A DNA stretch of 8,787 nucleotides from DALYCO01 sp964535545 (GCA_964535545.1 CAZHUT010000037.1:1-8787), one strand, 5' to 3'. Positions 1 through 7,256 are shown, counted from the first letter of the stretch. The notes: generated by a model not told the origin, from the letters alone. Numbers and translations are program-made.

Positions 1-46
1 CTCGCTTAATCTCTGGAGCTTTTCATCATATTTTTATTTTTAATTC
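1..46 (+). other. Upstream leader with a possible end of a preceding gene
   Basis: In frame 1 the sequence reads Leu-Ala-stop (TAA at 7-9), so a preceding gene may end here, but two codons cannot prove this. The rest is AT-rich. TTTAAT at 39-44 could be a weak -10 box very close to the start codon at 47. The nearest purine-rich GGAG (14-17) is too far upstream to serve as a ribosome binding site. Confidence 0.2.
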
Positions 47-766
47 ATGAAACATATTTCATCACAATCAAAGTCTGAGACAAACCGCGGTTTCACTATC
101 GTCGAGCTTATTGTGGTGATTACTATTTTTGGCATTCTCGCAGGTTTGATTTTATTCCGGTATAAGGATTACCAAGCAGCTATCAATCTCGAAAACACAG
201 CTCAGGATATTGCACTTCAGATTCAGAAAGCCGAAAACGATGCTATCGGCGGCGTCTTCCCACACCTCGGCAACGGACAGATGGCGCCTACGAGTGGTTG
301 GCGCCCGAGCTATGGCGTGTATTTTGATCCATCAACGCAGACAAACCAGAAACGATTCCTCGTTTTCTTTGACTGGGAAAGCGTTCAGCAGAATGATCCG
401 GCTTACAAAGCTCGAGGTGTTGACGGACGAGGATATATTTCTGACAATGCTCCGTTCTCATTCTGTCTGAGTGCTACATCGGAATGTATTAATATCATCT
501 TGATTACAAATGATGTGCGAATCGAAAAGACCTGTGAAGGAACCAAGATTGATTGTGACAACGACCCGAATGACGGTATTGGCCCCTTGTCGCTTGTGTT
601 CACTCGACCATTCCCTGAACGTATTGCGGTGAAAGATGCTCCAAATGCACCAGCCGTCCTTACAGCCGACGCCCGAATACGATTGATCAGCGATGTGACC
701 GGACAGCGACGCGATATTGTTATCTCGCCATTGGGTCAAATTCACATTGAAACAGTTCAGCCATGA
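47..766 (+). CDS. GspH/FimT-like prepilin (minor pilin)
   Basis: 239 aa. The N-terminus is a class III prepilin leader: a short polar stretch with basic residues, then the cleavage site G15|F16 with Glu20 at mature position +5, then a hydrophobic helix (about 16-37) that would anchor the protein in the membrane before assembly and form the pilus core. The prepilin peptidase would cut after Gly15 and methylate Phe16. The C-terminus (RDIVISPLGQIHIE, 222-235) resembles the final beta strands of GspH/FimT proteins. Four Cys (140, 147, 163, 170) could form two disulfides in the globular head. It is the first of four adjacent prepilin-like genes and its stop overlaps the next start (ATGA). A minor-pilin role in a type IV pilus or related filament is well supported; the exact subunit name is inference. 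Confidence 0.85.
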   Translation: MKHISSQSKSETNRGFTIVELIVVITIFGILAGLILFRYKDYQAAINLENTAQDIALQIQKAENDAIGGVFPHLGNGQMAPTSGWRPSYGVYFDPSTQTNQKRFLVFFDWESVQQNDPAYKARGVDGRGYISDNAPFSFCLSATSECINIILITNDVRIEKTCEGTKIDCDNDPNDGIGPLSLVFTRPFPERIAVKDAPNAPAVLTADARIRLISDVTGQRRDIVISPLGQIHIETVQP

Positions 767-1452
767 TATACAAACGACAATCACAACAAGCAGGTTTTAC
801 TTTGATCGAGCTGATGATCGCTTCGGCAGTTTTTGTGACCGTAACAGTGACTGGAGTCGCGGTGCTTTTGAATGCAACAAACAATTACCGTACGACATCT
901 GAAATCCGTCAGTCGCTCGATACACTTTCATTCGTCATGGAAGATATGACGCGAAATATCCGTCTCGGTACCAAGTTCCATGCTGTTGATTGGAATAACA
1001 TTGATCAGTTCAATGCCTGCGAAGTGAATACCAGCAGTGCATACGGGCAAATGTGTAGTGGCTTGCTGGCTATGGAATCGGTGGACGGCGACCCGGACCC
1101 ACAACACGCTGACGATCAAATTATCTACTGGATTTCGGGAGCAAGTGTTGGTGATACAGAAGGAACTCTGTATAAGAAAAGCATGACCGGCCAGTGGCCG
1201 CCGAGCGCGGGATGCCAGGGAGTATATGCAAACTGCTATCCGCAGACATTTTCACCGATTACTCCGGCTAATGTACACCTTGATCTGCTCAAATCAGGAT
1301 TCTCAGTCAGTATTCCAGATCCGTTGATGCCGCCTGTCGTCACGATTCGACTTGCCGGATATGTAGAGTATCGAGCTACAAAAGTTCCATTTGATATCCA
1401 ATCATCGGTCGCACCACGAACTATTCCTGGACCGTCAGGACTTTCTCAATAA
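763..1452 (+). CDS. PulJ/PilW-like prepilin (minor pilin)
   Basis: 229 aa. Prepilin signal MIYKRQSQQAG|FTLIELMIA with cleavage after Gly11 and Glu16 at mature +5, followed by one hydrophobic helix to about residue 36. The segment LSFVMEDMTRNIRLGT (55-70) is typical of the PulJ/PilW group (a long amphipathic helix ending in a D-x2-R-x-IR-type stretch). The C-terminal DIQSSVAPRT (211-220) also fits that group. The head contains four Cys (86, 98, 151, 158). Translation is probably coupled to the preceding gene: the start overlaps its stop by 4 bp and no Shine-Dalgarno is visible. In type II secretion and type IV pili, J-, I- and H-type pseudopilins form the tip that initiates assembly; a similar role is inferred here. 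Confidence 0.85.
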   Translation: MIYKRQSQQAGFTLIELMIASAVFVTVTVTGVAVLLNATNNYRTTSEIRQSLDTLSFVMEDMTRNIRLGTKFHAVDWNNIDQFNACEVNTSSAYGQMCSGLLAMESVDGDPDPQHADDQIIYWISGASVGDTEGTLYKKSMTGQWPPSAGCQGVYANCYPQTFSPITPANVHLDLLKSGFSVSIPDPLMPPVVTIRLAGYVEYRATKVPFDIQSSVAPRTIPGPSGLSQ

Positions 1453-1453
1453 T

Positions 1454-2059
1454 ATGAAACAGACACAGAAACAATTGTATATGGCGAAGCGAACGGCAGG
1501 TTTTACATTGATTGAAGTGCTGATTGCCGTGGTTATTTTCTCAAGCTCGTTGGCAGGAATGCTCTTGCTTGTTGGTACCGGTATCGGCAATGTGAATGTA
1601 GCCAAAGATCGCCTGATTGCAAACTATCTTGCGCAAGAGGGAATTGAGCTGCTTCGGTATAAGCGAGACTATATGACGGTAACCAACGGTTCAAGCGGAT
1701 GGAATAATTTCACCGGACTTTTCAGCGCAATTGGTGACACAACAATAAACAATTTCCCATATAAGGGACCATTTGGCGTCAGCCCGATCCATCCACTCGA
1801 TACGCCGAAGGATTGCGGCTCAAATGATCCGACTGCTTGCCAAATTGTTGTAGATCAGAATGGTTCGGCCGCAACAGGCGCATATACCATCAAAGGCGAT
1901 GCTCCTGCATCATGGACTCCGACGAAATTTACCCGCAAACTGTATTTGGGTGGTACGAATAGTGTTGATTCCTACGTTATTATTTCCGAAGTTACTTGGT
2001 CGGACGCAAACCAGACCTACTCGGTTAAGATGAGCGAGACGCTCTATAATTGGCTCTAA
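1454..2059 (+). CDS. GspI/PilV-like prepilin (minor pilin)
   Basis: 201 aa from ATG 1454. The reading frame is open back to 1391, but that extension would overlap the previous gene by 62 nt and put 21 extra residues before the leader. ATG 1454 lies 1 nt after the previous stop (TAATATG), the same junction seen at 2057 and 5837. An internal ATG at 1481 would also leave an intact leader. Prepilin site G16|F17 with Glu21 at +5, hydrophobic helix 17-42. DRLIANYLAQEGIELLR (52-68) matches the GspI/PilV pattern in which the helix continues into a Leu-rich A-x-x-L-A-x-E-G-IE-L-x-R segment. The C-terminal region is beta-rich and ends in Trp-Leu. Probably a tip minor pilin co-expressed with its neighbours. 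Confidence 0.85.
   Translation: MKQTQKQLYMAKRTAGFTLIEVLIAVVIFSSSLAGMLLLVGTGIGNVNVAKDRLIANYLAQEGIELLRYKRDYMTVTNGSSGWNNFTGLFSAIGDTTINNFPYKGPFGVSPIHPLDTPKDCGSNDPTACQIVVDQNGSAATGAYTIKGDAPASWTPTKFTRKLYLGGTNSVDSYVIISEVTWSDANQTYSVKMSETLYNWL
2045..2050 (+). promoter_or_regulatory. Candidate -10 box for the 2061 gene
   Basis: TATAAT lies inside the 3' end of the preceding gene and ends 10 nt before ATG 2061, so transcripts would have only a few nt of leader. No convincing -35 is seen. It may add an internal promoter to the pilin operon, or be chance. Confidence 0.35.
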
Positions 2060-2060
2060 T

Positions 2061-2747
2061 ATGAAATCACCACAAGCTACAACCAAAGATCGAGGCTATG
2101 CAATCCTTTTTGCTATTTTGATGATCTCGATTATTCTTGCCATCACGCTTGGCATTTTGAATATTGCGGTGAAGGAATTTAATTTCACCATAACTGCTCG
2201 CGATTCATACATCAGTTTCTTTGCGGCCGATTCAGTTGGCGAATGTGCTCTCTACGCATACAAATCATCTACGCCTGATGCGCCGGCAAGTATACAGTGT
2301 GACACTATTAACGGTCCGCAGACTATCACTCCTTCGTCAGTAAGTGTAGGAAATGTAACGCGTTATGCATACGCGCCAGATATTTCAGTTTTGAATGGAT
2401 GCGGCCGAGTGGAAATTGTGATTGATAACAGTGTTTCTCAAGTAACGACGACTACAATCAATGCGAAGGGCTACAATATCGCATGCAACCAGATGAACTC
2501 AAATGTGCGCAATAAAGTTGAACGATTACTGTCGTATGAATTTGTTCAGGTAGGAGGCGGCAATGGTTTGGGTAATAACAACGGTGGTAATAATAACGGG
2601 GGAAACAACAACGGCGGCAACAACAATGGAGGCAATCCCGGTGGTGGCGTCGGAGGTATTCAGATCAATAACACTGGCGGTGGAAACATTGGCAATCTTT
2701 CCGGACTCCAATTCCAGCCAACTTCGGGTGGAAATAGCGGCCAGTAA
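2061..2747 (+). CDS. PilX-like pilus-assembly protein with Asn/Gly-rich tail
   Basis: 228 aa. A short basic N-terminus (MKSPQATTKDRG) precedes one hydrophobic helix (13-34). It resembles a prepilin cleaved after Gly12, but mature +5 is Phe, not Glu, and the FTLIE signature is absent. PilX/GspK-type minor pilins often have such relaxed leaders, and the position after the H/J/I-like genes fits that role. AADSVGECALYAY (55-67) resembles the segment after the helix in PilX-like proteins. Four Cys lie in the head (62, 80, 114, 142). The C-terminus (about 165-228) is low-complexity Gly/Asn with four NNNGG units, probably flexible and exposed. The start is 1 nt after the previous stop. The name is moderately supported; membership of the pilin cluster is strong. 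Confidence 0.75.
   Translation: MKSPQATTKDRGYAILFAILMISIILAITLGILNIAVKEFNFTITARDSYISFFAADSVGECALYAYKSSTPDAPASIQCDTINGPQTITPSSVSVGNVTRYAYAPDISVLNGCGRVEIVIDNSVSQVTTTTINAKGYNIACNQMNSNVRNKVERLLSYEFVQVGGGNGLGNNNGGNNNGGNNNGGNNNGGNPGGGVGGIQINNTGGGNIGNLSGLQFQPTSGGNSGQ
2574..2633 (+). repeat. Four 15-bp coding repeats (NNNGG)x4
   Basis: Four in-frame 15-bp units, each encoding Asn-Asn-Asn-Gly-Gly (residues 172-191). Synonymous positions differ between units (AAT/AAC, GGT/GGC/GGA/GGG), so the protein repeat is kept while the DNA has diverged. Confidence 0.9.
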
Positions 2748-2761
2748 AAACCGTCGCTTCG

Positions 2762-2770
2762 TGGTATACT
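2762..2770 (+). promoter_or_regulatory. Extended -10 promoter of ligA
   Basis: TGG-TATACT is an extended -10 (TGn plus hexamer). No -35 is visible. The hexamer ends 11 nt before the ligA ATG, so transcription would begin around 2777 and leave a leader of about 5 nt. There is no Shine-Dalgarno between it and the start. Confidence 0.55.
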
Positions 2771-2781
2771 GACCGGTATCC

Positions 2782-4806
2782 ATGACCAAGGCCGAAGCTC
2801 AAAAGCGTATAGCAAAGCTCCGTGAGGCGATAGACAAATACCGCTATGAGTATCATGTACTCAATGCTTTAAGTATATCTGAGGAAGCCCTCGATTCGCT
2901 CAAACAGGAACTTGTCGATCTGGAAAAGCAATTTCCGGATCTGATTACGCCGGATTCTCCAACTCAGCGTGTGGCAGGGAAGCCATTGGCTGGTTTTAAA
3001 AAGGTTAAGCATAAAGTGACACAATGGTCATTCAACGACGCGTTCTCTCCGGAAGATATGCGTGATTTTGATGCGCGTATGAAGCGTTTTTTGAAGCAGG
3101 AAACAGGAAAAGACTTGGTCCCGACATACATCTGCGAACTCAAGATTGATGGATTGAAGGTGGTTTTGGAATATCAAAATGGATTGCTTGTTACGGCAGC
3201 TACCCGCGGTGATGGAAGCGTCGGTGAAGATGTGACTGAAAATGTTCGTACGATGGAATCAGTGCCGCTTCGCCTTCGTCAGCCGGTAGATATCATTGTC
3301 GAAGGCGAAGCGTACATGCCGCTGTCTCAGTTTAAGAAAATAAACCAAGAGCAGGAAAAGAAAGGGGAAGAATTGTATGCCAATCCGCGCAACATTACTG
3401 CAGGAACAATTCGCCAGCTGGATTCGAGTATTGTGGCTAAACGTCAGCCTTCAACATTTATTTACGATATTGCCCAATTGGAAAATGACCCAACTGAAAC
3501 CCAGGATGAGGAATTAAAGATGCTTCAGAAACTGGGTTTCAAAGTAAATCCACATCATATCCATGCAAAGTCGATGGATGATGTCATTGCATTCTGGGAA
3601 AAGTGGCAGAAGGCAAAAGAAAAGGAAGATTATTTGATTGACGGCGTGGTGATCAAAGTAAATGAAAAAGAGTATCAGGAAATTCTGGGCTACACTGGTA
3701 AGGCGCCGCGATGGGGAATTGCCTTCAAGTTTCCAGCCGAGCAGGTGACGACGGTTTTGGAAGATATCGTGCTTCAAGTTGGACGTACTGGAGTAGTTAC
3801 ACCGGTGGCTCATTTGAAACCTGTACTTGTGGCTGGTTCAACTGTTTCTCGCGCGACACTTCATAATGAAGATGAAGTGCGCCGTTTGGGATTGAAGATC
3901 GGTGATACGGTGATTCTACAGAAGGCGGGAGATGTCATTCCGGATATCGTGAAAGTGTTGACGGAATTGCGAACGGGGAAGGAAAAAGAGTGGAAAATGC
4001 CGAAGGAGTGCCCAGAGTGCGGCGCGCCTTTGGCGCGCCGCACGATCGGCAGCAAAGGCACCGAATCCTCAGCTGCCTACTACTGCAACAATCCTCGCTG
4101 TCCAGCCAAAGACCGCCGTACATTCTATTACTTCACCTCAAAAGCGGCATTCGATATCGAACATCTTGGTCCGAAAAATTTGGACGTGTTGCTCGACGAA
4201 GGCCTCATTACTATTCCAGCTGATATCTTCACGCTCGAGCGTGGAGATCTGCTTGCCTTGCCGCGCTTTGCCGAAAAATCCGTAGACAATCTGCTTGAAG
4301 CAATTGAAAAAGCGCGAACTGTGTCACTTGAACGATTTATCGTAGCGCTTTCAATTCCAAATGTCGGCGAAGAAACCGCAATAGATTTTGCTGAGTATTT
4401 TGGGGCATTTCAGAAATTCCGTGCTGCATCTCATTCGGAACTTTCATCTATTGAAGGTGTCGGTCCAATTGTTGCCGAGTCAGTCGTTGAATGGTTCAAG
4501 GATTCACATCACGCACACAAAGTAGATGAACTCTTGAAGCAAGTTAAAATTCAAAATCCCGCACCAAAAACTATGAGCGCCAAAGTAGCAGGGAAGATAT
4601 TTGTGCTCACTGGTACGCTTCCGACACTTTCACGCGATGAAGCCAAAGAAATGATCCGCAAGGCTGGTGGCAAAACAGCAAGCTCGGTATCTAAAAAGAC
4701 TGATTATGTCCTCCTCGGCGAAAATGCTGGCTCTAAACTTGATGAGGCGCAGAAGCTGGGCGTGCCAACTATCTCAGAGGCAGAATTTTTAAAGTTGCTA
4801 AAATAA
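2782..4806 (+). CDS. ligA: NAD+-dependent DNA ligase LigA
   Basis: 674 aa, normal family length. It seals DNA nicks using NAD+ in replication and repair. Domains: Ia (about 1-70); nucleotidyltransferase with the adenylated lysine K121 in ELKIDG, TRGDG (141-145), EGEAY (174-178), DGVVIK (287-292) and AFKF (314-317); OB fold (about 320-400); four-Cys zinc finger C410, C413, C435, C440; helix-hairpin-helix region (about 455-580); BRCT domain (about 597-674). The Ia nicotinamide-binding segment reads YHVLNALSISEEALDSL where E. coli-like enzymes have YHVxxxxxxxDxEYDxL, so the usual Asp and Tyr are replaced by Glu and Leu while the last Asp remains. The ATG at 2782 sits just after an extended -10, suggesting its own promoter and a near-leaderless mRNA. 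It is not part of the pilin operon in function. Confidence 0.98.
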   Translation: MTKAEAQKRIAKLREAIDKYRYEYHVLNALSISEEALDSLKQELVDLEKQFPDLITPDSPTQRVAGKPLAGFKKVKHKVTQWSFNDAFSPEDMRDFDARMKRFLKQETGKDLVPTYICELKIDGLKVVLEYQNGLLVTAATRGDGSVGEDVTENVRTMESVPLRLRQPVDIIVEGEAYMPLSQFKKINQEQEKKGEELYANPRNITAGTIRQLDSSIVAKRQPSTFIYDIAQLENDPTETQDEELKMLQKLGFKVNPHHIHAKSMDDVIAFWEKWQKAKEKEDYLIDGVVIKVNEKEYQEILGYTGKAPRWGIAFKFPAEQVTTVLEDIVLQVGRTGVVTPVAHLKPVLVAGSTVSRATLHNEDEVRRLGLKIGDTVILQKAGDVIPDIVKVLTELRTGKEKEWKMPKECPECGAPLARRTIGSKGTESSAAYYCNNPRCPAKDRRTFYYFTSKAAFDIEHLGPKNLDVLLDEGLITIPADIFTLERGDLLALPRFAEKSVDNLLEAIEKARTVSLERFIVALSIPNVGEETAIDFAEYFGAFQKFRAASHSELSSIEGVGPIVAESVVEWFKDSHHAHKVDELLKQVKIQNPAPKTMSAKVAGKIFVLTGTLPTLSRDEAKEMIRKAGGKTASSVSKKTDYVLLGENAGSKLDEAQKLGVPTISEAEFLKLLK

Positions 4807-4824
4807 GAGGCATTCCAGCCCTCT
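4806..4824 (+). terminator. Weak hairpin at the 3' end of ligA
   Basis: AGAGG and CCTCT pair around a 9-nt loop directly after the ligA stop. There is no T-run downstream, so it is a poor intrinsic terminator; it may only protect the 3' end or be chance. Confidence 0.25.
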
Positions 4825-4841
4825 GATAAATATAATCTATA

Positions 4842-4870
4842 TTGACATTATACATATATTATGATATAAT
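4842..4870 (+). promoter_or_regulatory. Consensus sigma70-type promoter of the cassette gene
   Basis: TTGACA (4842-4847) and TATAAT (4865-4870) are separated by exactly 17 nt, and TGA directly before the -10 makes it extended. This is a full match to the consensus, far stronger than any other promoter in the window. Transcription would start near 4877 and leave a leader of about 130 nt before the gene at 5009. Confidence 0.85.
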
Positions 4871-4897
4871 GCACGGCAATATATCTACCTTTGAATC

Positions 4898-4951
4898 GGT
4901 TAAGAAAACAAGACAATTTATATATTAGTGAATTGCCCTGTTTTCTTAACC
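4898..4951 (+). repeat. 21-bp imperfect inverted repeat in the cassette leader
   Basis: Arms 4898-4918 and 4931-4951 pair at 19 of 21 positions (13 continuous, then A.C, G-C, A.C, then 5 more) with a 12-nt loop TATATATTAGTG. It begins about 20 nt downstream of the predicted transcription start, so the RNA would carry a long hairpin. It is followed by an A-run, not a T-run, so it is not a plus-strand terminator; on the minus strand no T-run follows it either. It could be an operator, an RNA-stability or protein-binding hairpin, a small-RNA stem, or a short mobile-element remnant. Confidence 0.75.
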
Positions 4952-4997
4952 CACAAAAAAAATCCTCTTAAAGTACCGGTATTTACAGGGAAATAGT

Positions 4998-5002
4998 GAG
5001 GT
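4998..5002 (+). promoter_or_regulatory. Shine-Dalgarno of the 5009 gene
   Basis: GAGGT lies 6 nt before ATG 5009, an ideal placement that fixes the start. It is the only well-placed Shine-Dalgarno in the window. Confidence 0.8.
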
Positions 5003-5008
5003 AAGCAA

Positions 5009-5488
5009 ATGGAAACTGAAAAAAATTATGCATTTACAAAAACAACTAACTTGTCAGGCAAAGGTAACTACGCAGCTTGGATAATTGATGCCTTATTAAT
5101 TGAAGGAGTGCAAAAATATCCCCTCGACACCCTATGTCTCTATCCTGTTGAATCGAGCATGAGATTTGTACAACTTGATGTATTGTGTCCAAACAAACCA
5201 ATACCATGGAAAATATTCTTATATGTTATCCAGTTGTTTGCTAGGAAAGACTTTGGATCCATCAAGCATGAACTTGGTATTAATGCTGAAACCGGAAGGA
5301 GAGCATATATCTTAAAAGTGGAGTTACCTGGTGATGAAGAAGTAGGTGTAACAATTTATTGGGATTATTCACTAGAAAGATTTTTTTGGACCTTCTATGG
5401 ACCTCCGCTCTCAAATTCAATCACTCACCATGAGCCAGGAGATGTGTTTATTTTCCTTCCATATAATGCGTATATGATTCAGGAGTAG
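5009..5488 (+). CDS. Unrecognised 159-aa protein in an AT-rich cassette
   Basis: I do not recognise the family. The product is acidic and aromatic-rich, without a signal peptide or a clear membrane helix. IPWKIFLYVIQLF (65-77) is hydrophobic but short and probably buried. The predicted pattern is mixed alpha/beta, with a Tyr/Trp-rich stretch near VTIYWDYSLERFFWTFYGPP (114-133) and a C-terminal EPGDVFIFLPYNAY. Two Cys (43, 60). Base composition is roughly 35-37% GC in sampled stretches against about 48% in ligA. Unlike its neighbours it has a consensus promoter, a long leader with an inverted repeat, a good Shine-Dalgarno and its own intrinsic terminator. It sits alone between ligA and gatC. 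These features suggest recent acquisition as an independently expressed cargo gene. Function unknown; an anti-phage, toxin or immunity role would be speculation. Confidence 0.75.
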   Translation: METEKNYAFTKTTNLSGKGNYAAWIIDALLIEGVQKYPLDTLCLYPVESSMRFVQLDVLCPNKPIPWKIFLYVIQLFARKDFGSIKHELGINAETGRRAYILKVELPGDEEVGVTIYWDYSLERFFWTFYGPPLSNSITHHEPGDVFIFLPYNAYMIQE

Positions 5489-5505
5489 TTATTGAGGAGT
5501 TATGT

Positions 5506-5536
5506 AACCCAGCGGTATAATGCCCTGGGTTTTTTT
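5506..5536 (+). terminator. Intrinsic terminator of the cassette
   Basis: AACCCAG (5506-5512) pairs with CTGGGTT (5525-5531), extended by GG/CC inside past one bulged C, with loop TATAATG. A run of seven T (5530-5536) follows directly. Placed 17 nt after the stop of the 5009 gene and just before the gatC promoter, it insulates the cassette from gatCA. Confidence 0.9.
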
Positions 5537-5547
5537 ATATTATGGTG

Positions 5548-5553
5548 TATACT
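5548..5553 (+). promoter_or_regulatory. -10 box of gatC (leaderless)
   Basis: TATACT ends 7 nt before ATG 5561, so transcription is predicted to start at or next to the A of the start codon. It follows the cassette terminator directly, so gatCA need a promoter here. No clear -35 and no Shine-Dalgarno are visible. Confidence 0.55.
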
Positions 5554-5560
5554 CTCCCAT

Positions 5561-5839
5561 ATGGATATCAAAGACATCGACAAACTCGCTGAATTGGCCC
5601 GCTTGGAAATTCCCCAGGAAGAAAAAGAGCAGGTTTTGAAAGACCTTACTGCAATCATGGGTTATGTTGCCCAGATCGGAGAGGTGACTTTGCCGGCAGA
5701 TCTCGTACCTGAATACAACCTCAAGAACGTCATGCGCGAAGATGTGGTAACTACGGACAGCGGCGCGTATACTGATGCGCTTATTGATGAAATGCCTGAT
5801 CACGAAGGCAGCTTCCTAAAAGTTAAACAAATTCTCTAA
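5561..5839 (+). CDS. gatC: Asp/Glu-tRNA amidotransferase subunit GatC
   Basis: 92 aa, normal GatC length. GatC is the small clamp that stabilises GatA on GatB in the complex that converts Glu-tRNA(Gln) and/or Asp-tRNA(Asn) to the amide form. The family pattern is clear: IDKLAELARLEI (6-17), a helix ending in LTAIMGYVAQIGEV (29-42), NVMREDVV (56-63), and a C-terminal FLKVKQIL that is a variant of the usual FKVPxVL. An in-frame ATG at 5492 would add 23 residues, but that stretch runs through the intrinsic terminator and its T-run, so 5561 is the start. The gene is joined to gatA by TAATATG, implying coupled translation. Confidence 0.95.
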   Translation: MDIKDIDKLAELARLEIPQEEKEQVLKDLTAIMGYVAQIGEVTLPADLVPEYNLKNVMREDVVTTDSGAYTDALIDEMPDHEGSFLKVKQIL

Positions 5840-5840
5840 T

Positions 5841-7256
5841 ATGATTGATCTTGCAACCCTCACAGTAGAAAAAGCACATGAAGCGCTCAAGAAAGGCGAA
5901 TACACTGTCCGTGAATTAGCTGAAGTGTATTTGGCTGTCATCAAAGAAAAGAATGACGACATCAATGCATATCTGGAAGTATTCGATGATGTCGTTGAAC
6001 AGGCCGAAGCAGCTCAGAAAAGATTTACTGACGGAACAGCGACAGCAATGACTGGTATTCCAGTTGCGCTTAAGGACAACATGCTCCGAAAGGGAAATAT
6101 TGCTAGCGCCGGTTCAAAGATTCTTGAGAACTATCATGCAACCTATGATGGCACGATGGTGAAATTGCTCGCCGAAGCTGGCGCAGTTTTTCTCGGCCGA
6201 ACGAACATGGACGAATTTGCCATGGGTTCTTCGACTGAAACATCAGCATTTGGAAATACAAAAAATCCGCTTGATACATCTCGCGTACCGGGAGGTTCTT
6301 CTGGTGGCGCAGCAGCAGCTCTGGCAATGAATGGAGCCCTTGTTTCAATGGGTTCAGATACTGGAGGTTCGATCCGCCAACCAGCTGCATACTGTGGCTT
6401 GGTCGGTATCAAGCCTACCTATGGTGCGGTTTCTCGCTACGGCATCATTGCCATGGGAAGTTCCCTTGATCAGATCGGTCCTCTGACGAAAACAGTAGGG
6501 GACGCAGAGATTGTTCATAACACAATTTCAAAATTTGATCCGATGGACAGCACTTCAGTTCCAGAAGAAAAACGCACTGCTCCGGGTCCGCTCAAAAAGA
6601 AGCTTGGCGTTCCGTCTTCATTCCTCACTGGTCCCGGTATTGATCCAGAAATTCTCGCCAACTTCAACCAGAGTATTGAAAAGCTCAAGGGCGCCGGTTA
6701 TGAAATCGTCGACGTTTCGCTTCCAGTCATGCCATACTCTTTGGCTGTGTATTACATTCTCATGCCGGCTGAGAGTTCAACTAACCTGGCACGTTTTGAC
6801 GGTATCCGTTACGGCAAGCAGGTGAATGGGGAAACGCTCTTGGATACCTACAAACTTTCTCGTGGCACAGGTTTTGGTAAGGAAGTTCGCCGCCGAATCC
6901 TTCTCGGTACATATGTGCTTTCTCATGGTTACTATGACGCCTACTACAACAAGGCTGTAAAAGTACGCGAAGAAATCACCAAAGAACTCAAGAAAGTTTT
7001 TGAAACTGTCGATGCTATCGTCACGCCAACCACGCCAAGTGCAGCATTCAAGTTCGGTGAAAAATCTGGCGATCCTGTCGCAATGTATCTCTGTGACGTC
7101 TTTGCTGTTCCTGCAAATATTGCCGGTATCCCAGCTATTTCGGTTCCATCAGGCAAGAATCGCGACAATATGCCACTCGGCATTCAGTTCATGGCAACAC
7201 ATTTTGCTGAACCAACACTCTTTGCGATTGCGAAAGACTTCGAAAAATTAGTATAA
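5841..7256 (+). CDS. gatA: Asp/Glu-tRNA amidotransferase subunit GatA (amidase)
   Basis: 471 aa, close to the usual 480-490. GatA releases ammonia from glutamine and passes it to GatB for amidation of misacylated tRNA. The amidase-signature triad is present: K78 in ALKDN, cis-Ser S153 in PGGSSGG, and the nucleophile S177 in GSDTGGSIRQPA. LVGIKPTYGAVSRYG (187-201) and SSLDQIGPLTKTV (207-219) are GatA hallmarks that separate it from other amidases. The start is 1 nt after gatC. gatB is not downstream in this window, so the third subunit must be encoded elsewhere. The stop codon lies inside the -10 box of the next gene. Confidence 0.98.
   Translation: MIDLATLTVEKAHEALKKGEYTVRELAEVYLAVIKEKNDDINAYLEVFDDVVEQAEAAQKRFTDGTATAMTGIPVALKDNMLRKGNIASAGSKILENYHATYDGTMVKLLAEAGAVFLGRTNMDEFAMGSSTETSAFGNTKNPLDTSRVPGGSSGGAAAALAMNGALVSMGSDTGGSIRQPAAYCGLVGIKPTYGAVSRYGIIAMGSSLDQIGPLTKTVGDAEIVHNTISKFDPMDSTSVPEEKRTAPGPLKKKLGVPSSFLTGPGIDPEILANFNQSIEKLKGAGYEIVDVSLPVMPYSLAVYYILMPAESSTNLARFDGIRYGKQVNGETLLDTYKLSRGTGFGKEVRRRILLGTYVLSHGYYDAYYNKAVKVREEITKELKKVFETVDAIVTPTTPSAAFKFGEKSGDPVAMYLCDVFAVPANIAGIPAISVPSGKNRDNMPLGIQFMATHFAEPTLFAIAKDFEKLV

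Noticed and set aside
1391..1453. Longer N-terminus for the PilV-like gene
   Set aside because: It overlaps the preceding gene by 62 nt and spoils the short leader expected of a prepilin; the TAATATG junction supports 1454.
2574..2633. CRISPR-like or regulatory tandem array
   Set aside because: The 15-bp units are contiguous, in frame and vary only at synonymous positions, so they are a protein repeat.
2526..2856. Minus- and plus-strand open frames over the Gly/Asn repeat
   Set aside because: Repetitive coding sequence leaves the other frames open; no start signals or domains.
5492..5560. Longer GatC N-terminus from ATG 5492
   Set aside because: It would translate through the cassette terminator and T-run, and GatC normally begins where the 5561 start places it.
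5540..5803. Minus-strand open frame opposite gatC
   Set aside because: Antisense shadow of a well-identified gene.
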